NCBI GenBank assembly: GCA_021799635.1 | Contig: JAJZAB010000001.1 | Location: forward strand, 222,505 to 286,504 | From: Microcaldota archaeon | GTDB lineage: Archaea; Micrarchaeota; Micrarchaeia; Micrarchaeales; Micrarchaeaceae | Direction of reading: 5' to 3' | Length of the DNA stretch: 64,000 bases | In this document: in pieces, positions 28,568 to 38,326 of the stretch | Position numbering within the stretch: position 1 is the first letter of the stretch | How the letters are laid out: each line of letters opens with the position of its first letter | Notes under the pieces: generated by a model | Database searches by the model: none | Told to the model about the DNA's origin: nothing | What the model saw: the letters and a program-made list of their open reading frames with translations, nothing else | Program-made: the position numbers and the translations under genes

Positions 28568-29947
28568 TTATACCATTAAGCTTGGATCGAGTATTTTATC
28601 CAGTTCTGCTTCTTCCATTATTTTCATTTCCAGACAGACTTCCTTTATGCTTTTATTCTTGGTGTATGCGATGCGGGCTATTTCTGCCGCCTTCGCATAC
28701 CCTATGTATGGGGTTAGGGCCGTGGCGATTGAGAGATTTGCGCTGAGCATCTTGTGTACTGTGCTTTCATTTATCTTTATGCCATTTATGCATTTTTGTG
28801 AAAATACATCTGCAGCCCTTGATAGTATGCTTGCTGAGAAAAGCAGGTTATAGGCTATCACTGGCATAAATACATTAAGTTCTAGCTGGCCAGCATGGGC
28901 TGCTTCGTCTATTGTCCTGCTGGACCCTAATACCTGAAATACGACCATATTCACCATTTCGGCTATGCTTGGGTTTATTTTGCCCGGCATTATTGATGAT
29001 CCTGGCTGTACGGCAGGTATCACTAGTTCGTTAATGCCTGCCGTGGGGCCTGAAGCCAGCAGCCTTACGTCGTTGGCTATTTTACCTAGCGTAATGGCTG
29101 CTCCTTTCAACGCATCGCTTACCGCACTTTCCTCTAGTTGGTTTTGCATCATGCCGAATGTATTCTTTGACCTGCGGAAGCGTTCGCCGGTTATTGTGTT
29201 GAGCTCCTTAATTGCTAACTTCTGATATTCCGGAGTGGCATTTATACCAGTACCTACCGCAGTTCCTCCAAGTGGCACTTCGATCAGCAGTTTTATAGCA
29301 GACTCTACGTTTTCCCTGGCCTTTAATATAGCCCCAGAATATCCGTAGAATTCCTGGCCTGCTGTGATAGGTACGGCGTCTTGCAGGTGCGTCCTGCCGA
29401 CCTTGGTTATGCCATTAAACTCATAAGACTTTTTCATAAGGCTTCTCTCCAATCTATCAAGTGACATTATGAGTTCTTTCTTTATTTTTTTGTAAACCGA
29501 TATGTGGATCACGGTGTGGAATGTGTCATTTGTTGACTGCGACATGTTGACATGGTCATTTGGATGGACGATTTTATAGTTACCGCGCCTGCCTCCCAAT
29601 TTTTCTATGGAGAGGTTTGCTATTACCTCATTAACATTCATGTTTGTGCTTGTGCCTGCCCCTGCCTGGAAAACGTCAGTGACAAATTGGTCACGCAAAC
29701 CTCCATTCATTATCATCCTGCATGATTCAACTATAGCTTCACCTATTTTTTTGTCCAATTTGCCGGTGTGCATATTGGCCTTTGCACACGCCATCTTTAA
29801 CGCTGCGTATGACTCTATAAAAAGCGCGTCCATGTGTATGCTGGATATGTTAAAATTTTCCAGTGCCCTTTGGGTCTCTGACCCATAATAAGCATCCACA
29901 GGAACCTTGACCTTGCCAAGAACATCTTTTTCATATCTGTATCTCAT
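28568..29947 (-). CDS. fumC: Class II fumarase/aspartase-family lyase
   Basis: YYGSETQRALENFNIS, GAGTSTNMNVNEVIAN, HPNDHVNMSQSTNDTFHT, VGRTHLQDAVPIT, GSSIMPGKINPSIAEMVNMV. Confidence 0.93.
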   Translation of the reverse strand: MRYRYEKDVLGKVKVPVDAYYGSETQRALENFNISSIHMDALFIESYAALKMACAKANMHTGKLDKKIGEAIVESCRMIMNGGLRDQFVTDVFQAGAGTSTNMNVNEVIANLSIEKLGGRRGNYKIVHPNDHVNMSQSTNDTFHTVIHISVYKKIKKELIMSLDRLERSLMKKSYEFNGITKVGRTHLQDAVPITAGQEFYGYSGAILKARENVESAIKLLIEVPLGGTAVGTGINATPEYQKLAIKELNTITGERFRRSKNTFGMMQNQLEESAVSDALKGAAITLGKIANDVRLLASGPTAGINELVIPAVQPGSSIMPGKINPSIAEMVNMVVFQVLGSSRTIDEAAHAGQLELNVFMPVIAYNLLFSASILSRAADVFSQKCINGIKINESTVHKMLSANLSIATALTPYIGYAKAAEIARIAYTKNKSIKEVCLEMKIMEEAELDKILDPSLMV

Positions 29948-29963
29948 CAAAACACCCAAACAT

Positions 29964-30995
29964 TCACTTTATGAGGTTACCCATCGCGGTGGCCTTCAGC
30001 AACTGTATTGCAGTTGCAGGGTCAACGCCTTTGGGGCAGACCTTTGAGCAAGCCCCAGCATATTCACAGCTCCACAGCCCTTCAAGCACATCAACCTTTT
30101 CTATCCTGGCATCCCCCATCTCATCCCTGGAATCTGCGTAGTACCTATAGACCTGGGATAGCGGCTGTGGCCCTATAAAATCTGGGTTTGTATTTACAAC
30201 AGGGCAGGCATCCATGCAAAGGCCACACATTATGCAATACGAATACGGGAGGAACTCTTCTATTTCCGCCTGGGTCTGCTTGTACTCCTTTTTGGCCAGA
30301 TATTGCTCGTTTTTATCCCTTTTGTATAGATATGGGCTTATCGATATGTGCTTATCAAAAAAATCATCGAAGTCATCGACCAAATCCTTTAGTAGGGGAT
30401 GTGCCTGCATAGGCGCCACCTCTATCTTGTCATCCACCGCATTTTTTAGTACGTTTGTTTCACAAGCAAGCATTGGCCTGCCGTTTATAACCATACCGCA
30501 TGATCCACATATGCCCATTCTGCAGCTATACCTGATGGATAAAGTGTTGTCGGTTTTTGATTTTATGTGGAGAAGGATATCTAGTACGGTAGTAAACCTA
30601 TCTATCCCTACTTCGTATTTATTTACCACCATTTTTCTTAAAGAGACATCGAAACGCTTTATCACTATTACCAATTTCTTTTTCCCGTTGGGCTCGTCTT
30701 TTATTGCTCTGGCCGCTTCGCCAGTCCTGTTTATATTGTAGGGAATCTCTGTTCCTTTGAGCGTGTATTTGTGCAGGTATACTTCGCGCGCACCTATTAG
30801 CCCGAAAAAAAGCAGCCCTATTGCTATAAGTGGTATCAATACGGCAGTGGACACAATTGGATAGAAGGCATATGACAATACGGCCAAGACCATTAGTATT
30901 GGAACCCCGAACATTGAGGCGTACATAGGCAGCATTTTGATTGACTCTTTCATAGATACCACATCGCTGATATTGACAAAAACCCTACTATCCAT
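29964..30995 (-). CDS. sdhB: Succinate dehydrogenase/fumarate reductase iron-sulfur subunit with N-terminal two-TM extension
   Basis: CRMGICGSCGMVINGRPMLAC, CIMCGLCMDACPV, CEYAGACSKVCPKGVDP; N-terminal PILMVLAVLSYAFYPIVSTAVLIPLIAIGLLFFGLIG. Confidence 0.93.
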   Translation of the reverse strand: MDSRVFVNISDVVSMKESIKMLPMYASMFGVPILMVLAVLSYAFYPIVSTAVLIPLIAIGLLFFGLIGAREVYLHKYTLKGTEIPYNINRTGEAARAIKDEPNGKKKLVIVIKRFDVSLRKMVVNKYEVGIDRFTTVLDILLHIKSKTDNTLSIRYSCRMGICGSCGMVINGRPMLACETNVLKNAVDDKIEVAPMQAHPLLKDLVDDFDDFFDKHISISPYLYKRDKNEQYLAKKEYKQTQAEIEEFLPYSYCIMCGLCMDACPVVNTNPDFIGPQPLSQVYRYYADSRDEMGDARIEKVDVLEGLWSCEYAGACSKVCPKGVDPATAIQLLKATAMGNLIK

Positions 30996-31402
30996 ATCGC
31001 AAGCGCTGCGTATGGCATAAATTTATAAAATGTCGATTTGGGATGCTTCTCATATTTTATTGCTGCTGTAAGGTAGGACTTGTTGAGGTCGCCATGCACA
31101 AACCCCTTTGTGGCTATAACTGACGTGCCTTTTGCAGTCTCAAATACTTGTGGCGTGAACAATATCCAAACAATAAGAAATAACGGCTTGAATAGCTGGG
31201 TGAATAAGCCAGAGAAATAGCTTAACAAGAAAACTACACCGGCAAATATTGATACTATTATCAGTATTCTGTAAAAGAGCATATGTATGAAGGCTTCTTT
31301 GTAGAATGGCAGCAGCCTTCCTATAGAAGCTTGCTTCCCCCTTATATCGTAAATCTCCTTGTTCAACAAATCACCTAATATTTCCTCGGCTTGGGCTTCC
31401 AC
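30950..31402 (-). CDS. Membrane protein, probable succinate dehydrogenase anchor subunit
   Basis: 150 aa with about 3 TM helices between sdhA and sdhB, overlapping both. Confidence 0.65.
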   Translation of the reverse strand: MEAQAEEILGDLLNKEIYDIRGKQASIGRLLPFYKEAFIHMLFYRILIIVSIFAGVVFLLSYFSGLFTQLFKPLFLIVWILFTPQVFETAKGTSVIATKGFVHGDLNKSYLTAAIKYEKHPKSTFYKFMPYAALAIWIVGFLSISAMWYL

Positions 31403-33117
31403 TTCCTTATCACTACCGGCATGTATGATATTTCTATGCCTTTAGCTGTTTGTTTTGCTATTGTATGTTTTAGCCAGTGCCTGTCATCGCGTTTTTTATA
31501 ATCAACTCTTGCGTGAGCTCCGCGGCTTTCCTTTCTATTTATGGCGCAAGCAACGGCAACTCCGGCCAGGTCGAGTAGGTTCTTTATTTCAAGTGCGTCT
31601 CTCAAATTTGTATTGAATACCCTACCTTTATCTGCTATAAAAATATCACTGTAGATGGCCTGCAGGCCTGCTATTCGACTTCTAGCCTCCTCCATGCCCT
31701 TTTTGTTTCTGAAAACGTACATGTGTGCTTCCATGGTTTTTTGCAGTTCGGCCTTTATATAATAAGGGCTGGTGCTACCTCCGCTGTCTATAATCTTATT
31801 CAATTCTTCTTCGGCGTCCTCTCCAAGTTCCTTTGCAGTATTATCATTAGCTTGCCCTCCTTTTGAAATTAGCTTTGCTGCAGCCTCGCCGGCTATCCTA
31901 CCCCAAACTGAGCATTCGCTAAGGGAATTGCTGCCTAGTCTGTTTGACCCATGGACGCTGACGCATCCGGCCTCGCCAATGGCCCATAGTCCCAGTATCT
32001 TGCCCTTCCCATCCCCAGTAAAGACGTTACCATTTATGTCGGTATGTATGCCTCCCATTGTAAAATGTGCTGCCGGTTTGACTGGTATCTGCTCCTCTAC
32101 GGGATCAATGCCTAAGCTCTTTATTGTTATTTCCCTTATCATGGGCAGACGTTCGTCTAGCTTATCTTTTCCAAGGTGCCTAAGGTCGAGGTAGACGTGC
32201 TTGATCATTGATCCTTCCTGAACTATGCCCCTTCCTTTTGATATTTCTGAGACTATGGCCCTTGATACTATATCCCTAGGGGCGAGCTCCATAACAGATT
32301 TGGCATAGTGCTCCATAAACCTGGTGCCTTTCGAATTCTTCAGGTATCCTCCTTCCCCTCTGGCAGCTTCTGTTATGAGTATGCCGTTTGGAACCAAGGC
32401 TGTGGGGTGAAATTGTATAAATTCCATATCTTTGAGGGGGATGCCTGCCCTGTATGCTATCGCAGTGCCATCCCCGGTGGCAGAGTGTGAAGTTGTAGTA
32501 AAATTAAATACCCTTGAGTACCCCCCTGTTGCTATTATGCAAGCCTTTGCAGTGAATAGCTTCGGCTCCCCTGAAGCTAAATCTATACCGAACAGTCCCA
32601 AAAACTTATTGTTTTTGATTAATATTTTGGTTATAAAGTGCTCATGATATTTAGTGATATTTTCAATTTGTGTTATGGTATCATAAAGGGCCCTCATCAT
32701 AAAGAAGCCAGTCTTATCTGCTGCGAACGCTGTTCTTTTTATGCTCATTCCTCCGAATGCCCTAAATACTATGTCACTGGAGTCATTCCTAGACCAAGGC
32801 ACACCTAGATGTTCAAAAAACCTGATCTCTTTTGGCGCGTTTTTTACAAGCATTTCTACAGCATCCTGATCGGCAAGGTAATCTGAGCCTTTCGCAGTGT
32901 CGTATCCATGGAGTTCATAAGAGTCGTTATTCTTTCCGGGATACAGTACTCCAGATATGCCGCCTTCGGCCGCTATAGAATGGCTCCTCATTATGTGCAG
33001 TTTTGATATTATTGCTATGCTTTTTGATTTACTTAAGCTTTTGCTGGCATGAATAGCAGCCGTCATTCCTGCTATGCCACTGCCGAGTATTACCAAATCA
33101 TAATCAAGCGCTTGCAT
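31375..33117 (-). CDS. sdhA: Succinate dehydrogenase/fumarate reductase flavoprotein subunit
   Basis: DLVILGSGIAGMTAAIHA, MRSHSIAAEGGISG, HPTALVPNGILITEAARGEGGYLKN, HFTMGGIHTDING, GSNRLGSNSLSECSVWGRIAG. Confidence 0.96.
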   Translation of the reverse strand: MQALDYDLVILGSGIAGMTAAIHASKSLSKSKSIAIISKLHIMRSHSIAAEGGISGVLYPGKNNDSYELHGYDTAKGSDYLADQDAVEMLVKNAPKEIRFFEHLGVPWSRNDSSDIVFRAFGGMSIKRTAFAADKTGFFMMRALYDTITQIENITKYHEHFITKILIKNNKFLGLFGIDLASGEPKLFTAKACIIATGGYSRVFNFTTTSHSATGDGTAIAYRAGIPLKDMEFIQFHPTALVPNGILITEAARGEGGYLKNSKGTRFMEHYAKSVMELAPRDIVSRAIVSEISKGRGIVQEGSMIKHVYLDLRHLGKDKLDERLPMIREITIKSLGIDPVEEQIPVKPAAHFTMGGIHTDINGNVFTGDGKGKILGLWAIGEAGCVSVHGSNRLGSNSLSECSVWGRIAGEAAAKLISKGGQANDNTAKELGEDAEEELNKIIDSGGSTSPYYIKAELQKTMEAHMYVFRNKKGMEEARSRIAGLQAIYSDIFIADKGRVFNTNLRDALEIKNLLDLAGVAVACAINRKESRGAHARVDYKKRDDRHWLKHTIAKQTAKGIEISYMPVVIRKWKPKPRKY

Positions 33118-33141
33118 GCATACATCCTTATTTCCAAATAC

Positions 33142-34443
33142 TCAGTTGCTGGATTCTTTATTAAACTTATCTATGTACTTTTCTATTTTTTTGTATCTTC
33201 TAAGGATTTCTTTTATTGATTTTTTGACTGTGGTTTTATCTATGGGGGCGCTGGAGGCTCCAGATTTTAGCGCTGCCTCAGCCACAGATATCGCAATCCT
33301 TACTGTCATAGCGGTATAATCCATCGGGTTGCTTATATTTGGTATTATGTAATCAGTGCTTAGCTGCTTCTTCTTTACGGACTTTGCTATGGCGTCGCTT
33401 GCTGCTATTATCATTTCTTTGGTTATTGTTCTGGCGCGCGAAGATAGCACTCCCCTAAAAAACCCTGGAAATGCAATATAATTATTTACCTGATTTGGCG
33501 TGTCGCTCCTCCCTGTTGCAATTATGAATGCTCCTGCGGATTTGGCATCGTGGTAGCTTATTTCAGGGTAGGGGTTTGCCAAAGCAAAAACTATGGGCTT
33601 ATCATTCATTTTATTGATAATTTCTTGGCTGAACGCACCTTTTGATGATACGCCTATAATCACGTCTGCTCCCTCGGCTACTTCTTGAAGTTCGCCCTTT
33701 ACCGTATTTTTATTTGTATACTGCGCCAGTTCTTCCTTAAAATCATTCATATCTTCGGTCCTGTTTTTGTATATCGCTCCATGCGTATCACATACTACTA
33801 TGTCAGAAGCACCGGATTGATGTAGTATGTTTGCGATCCCGAAACCTGCTGAGCCGGCTCCGTTTATGACTATTTTGGCCGAATCAATCCTTTTTTTAGA
33901 TAGTTTCAGAGCATTTATTAAGGCGGCCCTGGCAACGATTGCTGTGCCATCTTTGTCATCATGGAAAACTGGTATATGCATTTCCTCTTCAAGCCTTTTG
34001 GTTATGTTAAACACTTTCGGGGATTTTATATCTTCTACATTTATCGCAGCCACAGAAGGCTCTAGCATTTTAGTGAATTTTACTACGTCATCTTCTCCAG
34101 TGGACCTGATTGCTAGGGGTATTGCGTCTATACCGCCAAACTTCTTAAACAATAAGGATTTGCCCTCTATTACTGGCATTTCAGCTTCTGGGCCGATGTC
34201 GCCAAGGCCAAGCACTCTTGAGCCATCTGTCACTATTGCCACCGTATTCGCCCTATTTGTATATTCATAAGAGTTGGAAATATTATTTTTTATAGCTAGA
34301 CTTACTTGTGCCACTCCTGGAGTATAATAGATTAAGAGATCTTCATTGGTAAGTATTGGAACTTTGCCGAATATCTCTATTTTGCCGCTGTGTTTTTTGT
34401 GTGCTTTGAGCACTTTGTCATCAAAGTTTTCCTGTGCAGTCAT
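33142..34443 (-). CDS. Malic enzyme
   Basis: YTPGVAQVSLAI, VAIVTDGSRVLGLGDIGPEAEMPVIEGK, FHDDKDGTAIVARAALINAL, VINGAGSAGFGIA, NPYPEISYHDAK. Confidence 0.95.
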   Translation of the reverse strand: MTAQENFDDKVLKAHKKHSGKIEIFGKVPILTNEDLLIYYTPGVAQVSLAIKNNISNSYEYTNRANTVAIVTDGSRVLGLGDIGPEAEMPVIEGKSLLFKKFGGIDAIPLAIRSTGEDDVVKFTKMLEPSVAAINVEDIKSPKVFNITKRLEEEMHIPVFHDDKDGTAIVARAALINALKLSKKRIDSAKIVINGAGSAGFGIANILHQSGASDIVVCDTHGAIYKNRTEDMNDFKEELAQYTNKNTVKGELQEVAEGADVIIGVSSKGAFSQEIINKMNDKPIVFALANPYPEISYHDAKSAGAFIIATGRSDTPNQVNNYIAFPGFFRGVLSSRARTITKEMIIAASDAIAKSVKKKQLSTDYIIPNISNPMDYTAMTVRIAISVAEAALKSGASSAPIDKTTVKKSIKEILRRYKKIEKYIDKFNKESSN

Positions 34444-34465
34444 TACACCATCAAAAATTTTGAAA

Positions 34466-35020
34466 TTAATATTTTACAATTGATATTACTCTGTAGTCCC
34501 GTAACTTTTCCCTGCCATTAAGGTTTGTAAGCTCTATTAAGAATGCAAGCGCTACGACGCTCCCTCCTAGTTTTTTTATTAAGTTAACTGCAGCTCTTGC
34601 TGTTCCACCTGTTGCGAGAAGGTCGTCTGCCACTACGACCTTATCATTATTTTTCAGTGCATCAGTATGAATCTCAACTGAACCCTCACCATACTCAAGC
34701 TTGTATTCTTCGCTTAATGTGTTGTATGGTAGCTTCCCCTTTTTCCTTATAGGGATAAGCCCTGCGTTTAGCCGGTACGCTAGTGCCGATGCTATCAAAA
34801 ACCCACGCGATTCGATTCCGGCAACGTAATTTATTTTTTCAGGCTCGATGATGTTTGCTATATGGTTTATGCACGCGGAAAAAGCAGTATTGTCCTGCAA
34901 TAGCGGAGTTATATCTTTGAAATTTATATTTTTCTTTGGGTAATCCTTTATTTCTCTAATTTTACTCCTGACATTGGCTTCTATATCCATAAAATCAACT
35001 AGCGTCATTAGACTATCCAC
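34466..35020 (-). CDS. apt: Adenine phosphoribosyltransferase
   Basis: YVAGIESRGFLIASALAYRL, IPIRKKGKLPY, DKVVVADDLLATGGTARAAVNLI. Confidence 0.94.
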   Translation of the reverse strand: MDSLMTLVDFMDIEANVRSKIREIKDYPKKNINFKDITPLLQDNTAFSACINHIANIIEPEKINYVAGIESRGFLIASALAYRLNAGLIPIRKKGKLPYNTLSEEYKLEYGEGSVEIHTDALKNNDKVVVADDLLATGGTARAAVNLIKKLGGSVVALAFLIELTNLNGREKLRDYRVISIVKY

Positions 35021-35106
35021 AGGAATATTTAAATATGGATTTATATCTTATCTAATACTGTACAATCTGACTGCCTGTTCTGCGGGCGGTTCGTTTTAGT
35101 GGTACT

Positions 35107-35712
35107 ATGGAAAATCCTAAGAAGGACAACCTGTGGACTAGTTCCGTAGATATGGTTATGGATAATTTGGTGGACTTTGGGATACTGTTTGTACTGTTTC
35201 TGGTAATATCAATAATATTGATTCTCGTTTTTGGCTCTCTGGGATATATATTTAAATATGCTTCAGTTTTGCTCGGGTGTGTATATTCCTTTATTATATT
35301 GTGGTTTGTATATGCCCTGTATTCCAGCATAGACTGGATAAAAAGAAGCAAGTATGTTGATTTTTTTGACAGCATGGAGACTGGATTGAAAAACATGCTT
35401 GGCAATACAACTCTACTTGCTTTAGTATTGGCTTTGGGAATTGTGTCTGGCCTGATTTCTTTGACTCACATCCCACTTAATGGGATCATAGTGGCTTTGT
35501 ATACCGGTATTGCTTTGGTTGGGGCTTACGACTCCAAAAACCTAAATTTTATAGATGTATTTAACAGGATAAACGGAAAATCGAATTACTCCGCCGTATA
35601 TCTATACATAACAGTTGCCATAGCTGTAATACCTGTGATAAACATCCTGCAAATATTCTTGCTACCTGTAGCATCATCTATAATCTTTAATGACAAAGCC
35701 GAGAAACAATGA
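35107..35712 (+). CDS. Hypothetical polytopic membrane protein
   Basis: 201 aa with about 5 TM segments. Confidence 0.6.
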   Translation: MENPKKDNLWTSSVDMVMDNLVDFGILFVLFLVISIILILVFGSLGYIFKYASVLLGCVYSFIILWFVYALYSSIDWIKRSKYVDFFDSMETGLKNMLGNTTLLALVLALGIVSGLISLTHIPLNGIIVALYTGIALVGAYDSKNLNFIDVFNRINGKSNYSAVYLYITVAIAVIPVINILQIFLLPVASSIIFNDKAEKQ

Positions 35713-35756
35713 CATTGCTCGTGGGGGTGCTTTAGGTTTTATTGATCGTTTGCTTA

Positions 35757-36611
35757 TTATAGGCCTGTTATCAGCCTTATGTTGCCAATCTCTTTGAGCC
35801 TCCTGAATGAATAATCAATCCATTTTCTTCCGAATGGCAGGTATAACGAAGTACTCTCACCGGCCTTTGCCAGATTTATTATATATTTATTATTTATTCC
35901 GTTGAGCATTGAGTACTCTACATCCCTGCGGTATTTTTTGTTTGCGTACAGGGCTGCATCTACCAGATTGATGTCGTGCGTTGCCACCATAAATTTATTT
36001 GCTTTGGTAAATAGGTAGTTCATTATTTTAAGGTAGTTTTTTGTTGCTGCAGGTCTATCTAAATATACGTGATTTTTGGGTGTATAGTATGCACCCTTAA
36101 CAAGCCTTACTACTCCTTTTTTATTTACTATCCTTACTACATCTTTTATGCTTCTTTTCATGTAAGATTGGATGCATATCCCAACGTTGCCGCTTTTAAC
36201 ATAAGCTAAGTATAATTCTATTTCTTTGTCAACAAACTGCTCCTCCTCCATGTCCATCCAAACAAAAATGCCCTTTTTTTTGGCCATCCTTACTATACTG
36301 GCATAATTATCCTCAAGTATGTTGTGATCAATCAGCATGCCCAGCTGGGAAAGCTTTATTGATATGTGTGCCTTGATCTTATTTTTTGATATTTCGTCTA
36401 TTAACATTGCGTAGGTATTTGTTGCGTCTCTGACATCCCTTATGTCAGTAAACAGTTCTCCGAGGTAATTTATTTGCGATTTGACTCCTTTATGGTTTAG
36501 TTCCTTGCTTAGTTTTACTACGTCGCTTATATACTCCCCAGCAATCCACCTGCCAGACACTATCTTCTCTATTTCATCATTTATTCCCATAACTACATCT
36601 TTAAAAACCAA
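35757..36611 (-). CDS. Proline dehydrogenase
   Basis: AHISIKLSQLGML, IFVWMDMEEEQFVD, GICIQSYMKRSIKDV, VRLVKGAYYTPKNHVY, FMVATHDINLVDAAL. Confidence 0.88.
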   Translation of the reverse strand: MVFKDVVMGINDEIEKIVSGRWIAGEYISDVVKLSKELNHKGVKSQINYLGELFTDIRDVRDATNTYAMLIDEISKNKIKAHISIKLSQLGMLIDHNILEDNYASIVRMAKKKGIFVWMDMEEEQFVDKEIELYLAYVKSGNVGICIQSYMKRSIKDVVRIVNKKGVVRLVKGAYYTPKNHVYLDRPAATKNYLKIMNYLFTKANKFMVATHDINLVDAALYANKKYRRDVEYSMLNGINNKYIINLAKAGESTSLYLPFGRKWIDYSFRRLKEIGNIRLITGL

Positions 36612-36983
36612 ATACCTTTTTACAACTCCTTTGAAGTTTAATAAACAGTTATATATGCAATCAAAGCTTTTTAATTATTAAGGTGGTGCTACAATTTATG
36701 CCGGTTATTCATAGTCTTTTTGCGCCAGAAGTTTATATAGATGCCTGGTACGGTTTTTCACTAAAATCAAACCACAACCCAGCTTGGGTTATAAGCTTGG
36801 CGTTGGCCAATGGCAGCTGAAATTATCAATGAGGTTGTTATGATACTAAAAAATTAGTTTAGAATATAGGATGTGATAGACACTGCATATTTATGTCCAA
36901 AGATGTCAGAGATGTTGAAGATAGTCTGAGCATGTGCCCTTTCTAATAAAGTTTATAGTTGTTTATTTTTTATAATTTATGAA

Positions 36984-38324
36984 TTGTGTGGTTGTTTGAT
37001 ACCGGTATTGGATTTTGACAGATTTCTTATGGGATTTTCGCTTGGCGTGCACATCATACTGGCAGTGATAGGTGTAGCTCTGCCTGCAATAATAGTCACT
37101 GCAGAAGTTGTAGGGATAAAACGAAAAGATATTTATTACACCAGAATTGCAAAAAGGCTGACTACGATGCTCATAGTCTTCTTCGCGGTGGGCACCGCTT
37201 CCGGAACTCTGGTGGCGCTTGAGCTGCTTTTTTTATGGCCTAAATTCATGGTTTTAGTAGGGCATGTCGCAATACTGACGCTTTATATAGAGGTTTTTGC
37301 GTTCTTCCTAGAAGCCATATTTCTTGGTGTTTATGTATACTCGTGGGACAAATTCAAAAATCGCTACGCACACGCATTTACTGGGACGCTAGTAGCTTTG
37401 GGTGCTGTGCTATCCGCGGTCTTCATAACAATGTTGAATGCATTCATGAATACGCCAGTGGGCTTCAATATACCTGAATATTTGAAGACCGGTATTATAG
37501 CAAACGTGCACCCTCTGGCAGTCTTTGCGGCACCTTCGACTCTGGTAGAAGTAGCGCATGTTGTCTCTACGTCGTACTTTGCGGGCGGCTTTATATTCAT
37601 ACTATATTTCGCTTACAGGATGCTGAAAAGCGAGGGAGATGAAAGGTTGCATTATAGGAAGGGATTGAACATTGCATTCAGCCTTACTATCATAGCAACG
37701 TTCTTTTCAGTCATAACTGGGATACTCTCGATATCTGGGCTTTACAGCTTCCAGCCCGAAAAATATGCGGCGTTGGAGCTGAATCTTTATCCCTCCACGC
37801 ACGCGCCTGAACTACTCGGAGGATTTTATTCCAACGGCACCATAACCGGAGTTATAGCGAGTATACCAGGGCTGCAAAGCTTCCTCGCAACCGGAAGCGT
37901 TAACGGAACTGTTCCTGGCCTATCTTCCTATCCGCAAAGCACCTGGCCGCCGCTGATAGTGCATTTCATGTTCGATACTATAGTGGGGCTTGGATTCGGA
38001 TTCGGGCTCTTTATGCTGGTTGTATTCCTAATGCTGATATTCAAAATGCACCCGTTCGACAGGAAATGGATGCTTATGCTTCTAATCATAGCCGGGGTTG
38101 TGAGCATATTCCTTATAGAACTCGGATGGGCTACCGCGGAAATAGGCAGACAGCCGTGGATAGTCTACAATGTGCTCCTCGTGACCCAGGCGGCTAACAC
38201 TTCCCCTTCAATAATACCCTTGGCCATTTTCTTCGTGGCATTCTATCTGGCAGTATTGCCGTTCACCGTGTTGGTAATAAAAAGGCTGCTTAGGGACAGG
38301 CCAGTATCGAAAGAACAGGTGTAA
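36984..38324 (+). CDS. cydA: Cytochrome bd-type oxidase subunit I
   Basis: FDRFLMGFSLGVHIILAVIGVALP, AEIGRQPWIVYNVLLV; followed directly by subunit II. Confidence 0.93.
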   Translation: MCGCLIPVLDFDRFLMGFSLGVHIILAVIGVALPAIIVTAEVVGIKRKDIYYTRIAKRLTTMLIVFFAVGTASGTLVALELLFLWPKFMVLVGHVAILTLYIEVFAFFLEAIFLGVYVYSWDKFKNRYAHAFTGTLVALGAVLSAVFITMLNAFMNTPVGFNIPEYLKTGIIANVHPLAVFAAPSTLVEVAHVVSTSYFAGGFIFILYFAYRMLKSEGDERLHYRKGLNIAFSLTIIATFFSVITGILSISGLYSFQPEKYAALELNLYPSTHAPELLGGFYSNGTITGVIASIPGLQSFLATGSVNGTVPGLSSYPQSTWPPLIVHFMFDTIVGLGFGFGLFMLVVFLMLIFKMHPFDRKWMLMLLIIAGVVSIFLIELGWATAEIGRQPWIVYNVLLVTQAANTSPSIIPLAIFFVAFYLAVLPFTVLVIKRLLRDRPVSKEQV

Positions 38325-38326
38325 CA

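Noticed and set aside
36860-36940. C/D box sRNA candidate (TGATAG...CTGA)
   Set aside because: No proper RUGAUGA C box and no paired C'/D' boxes.
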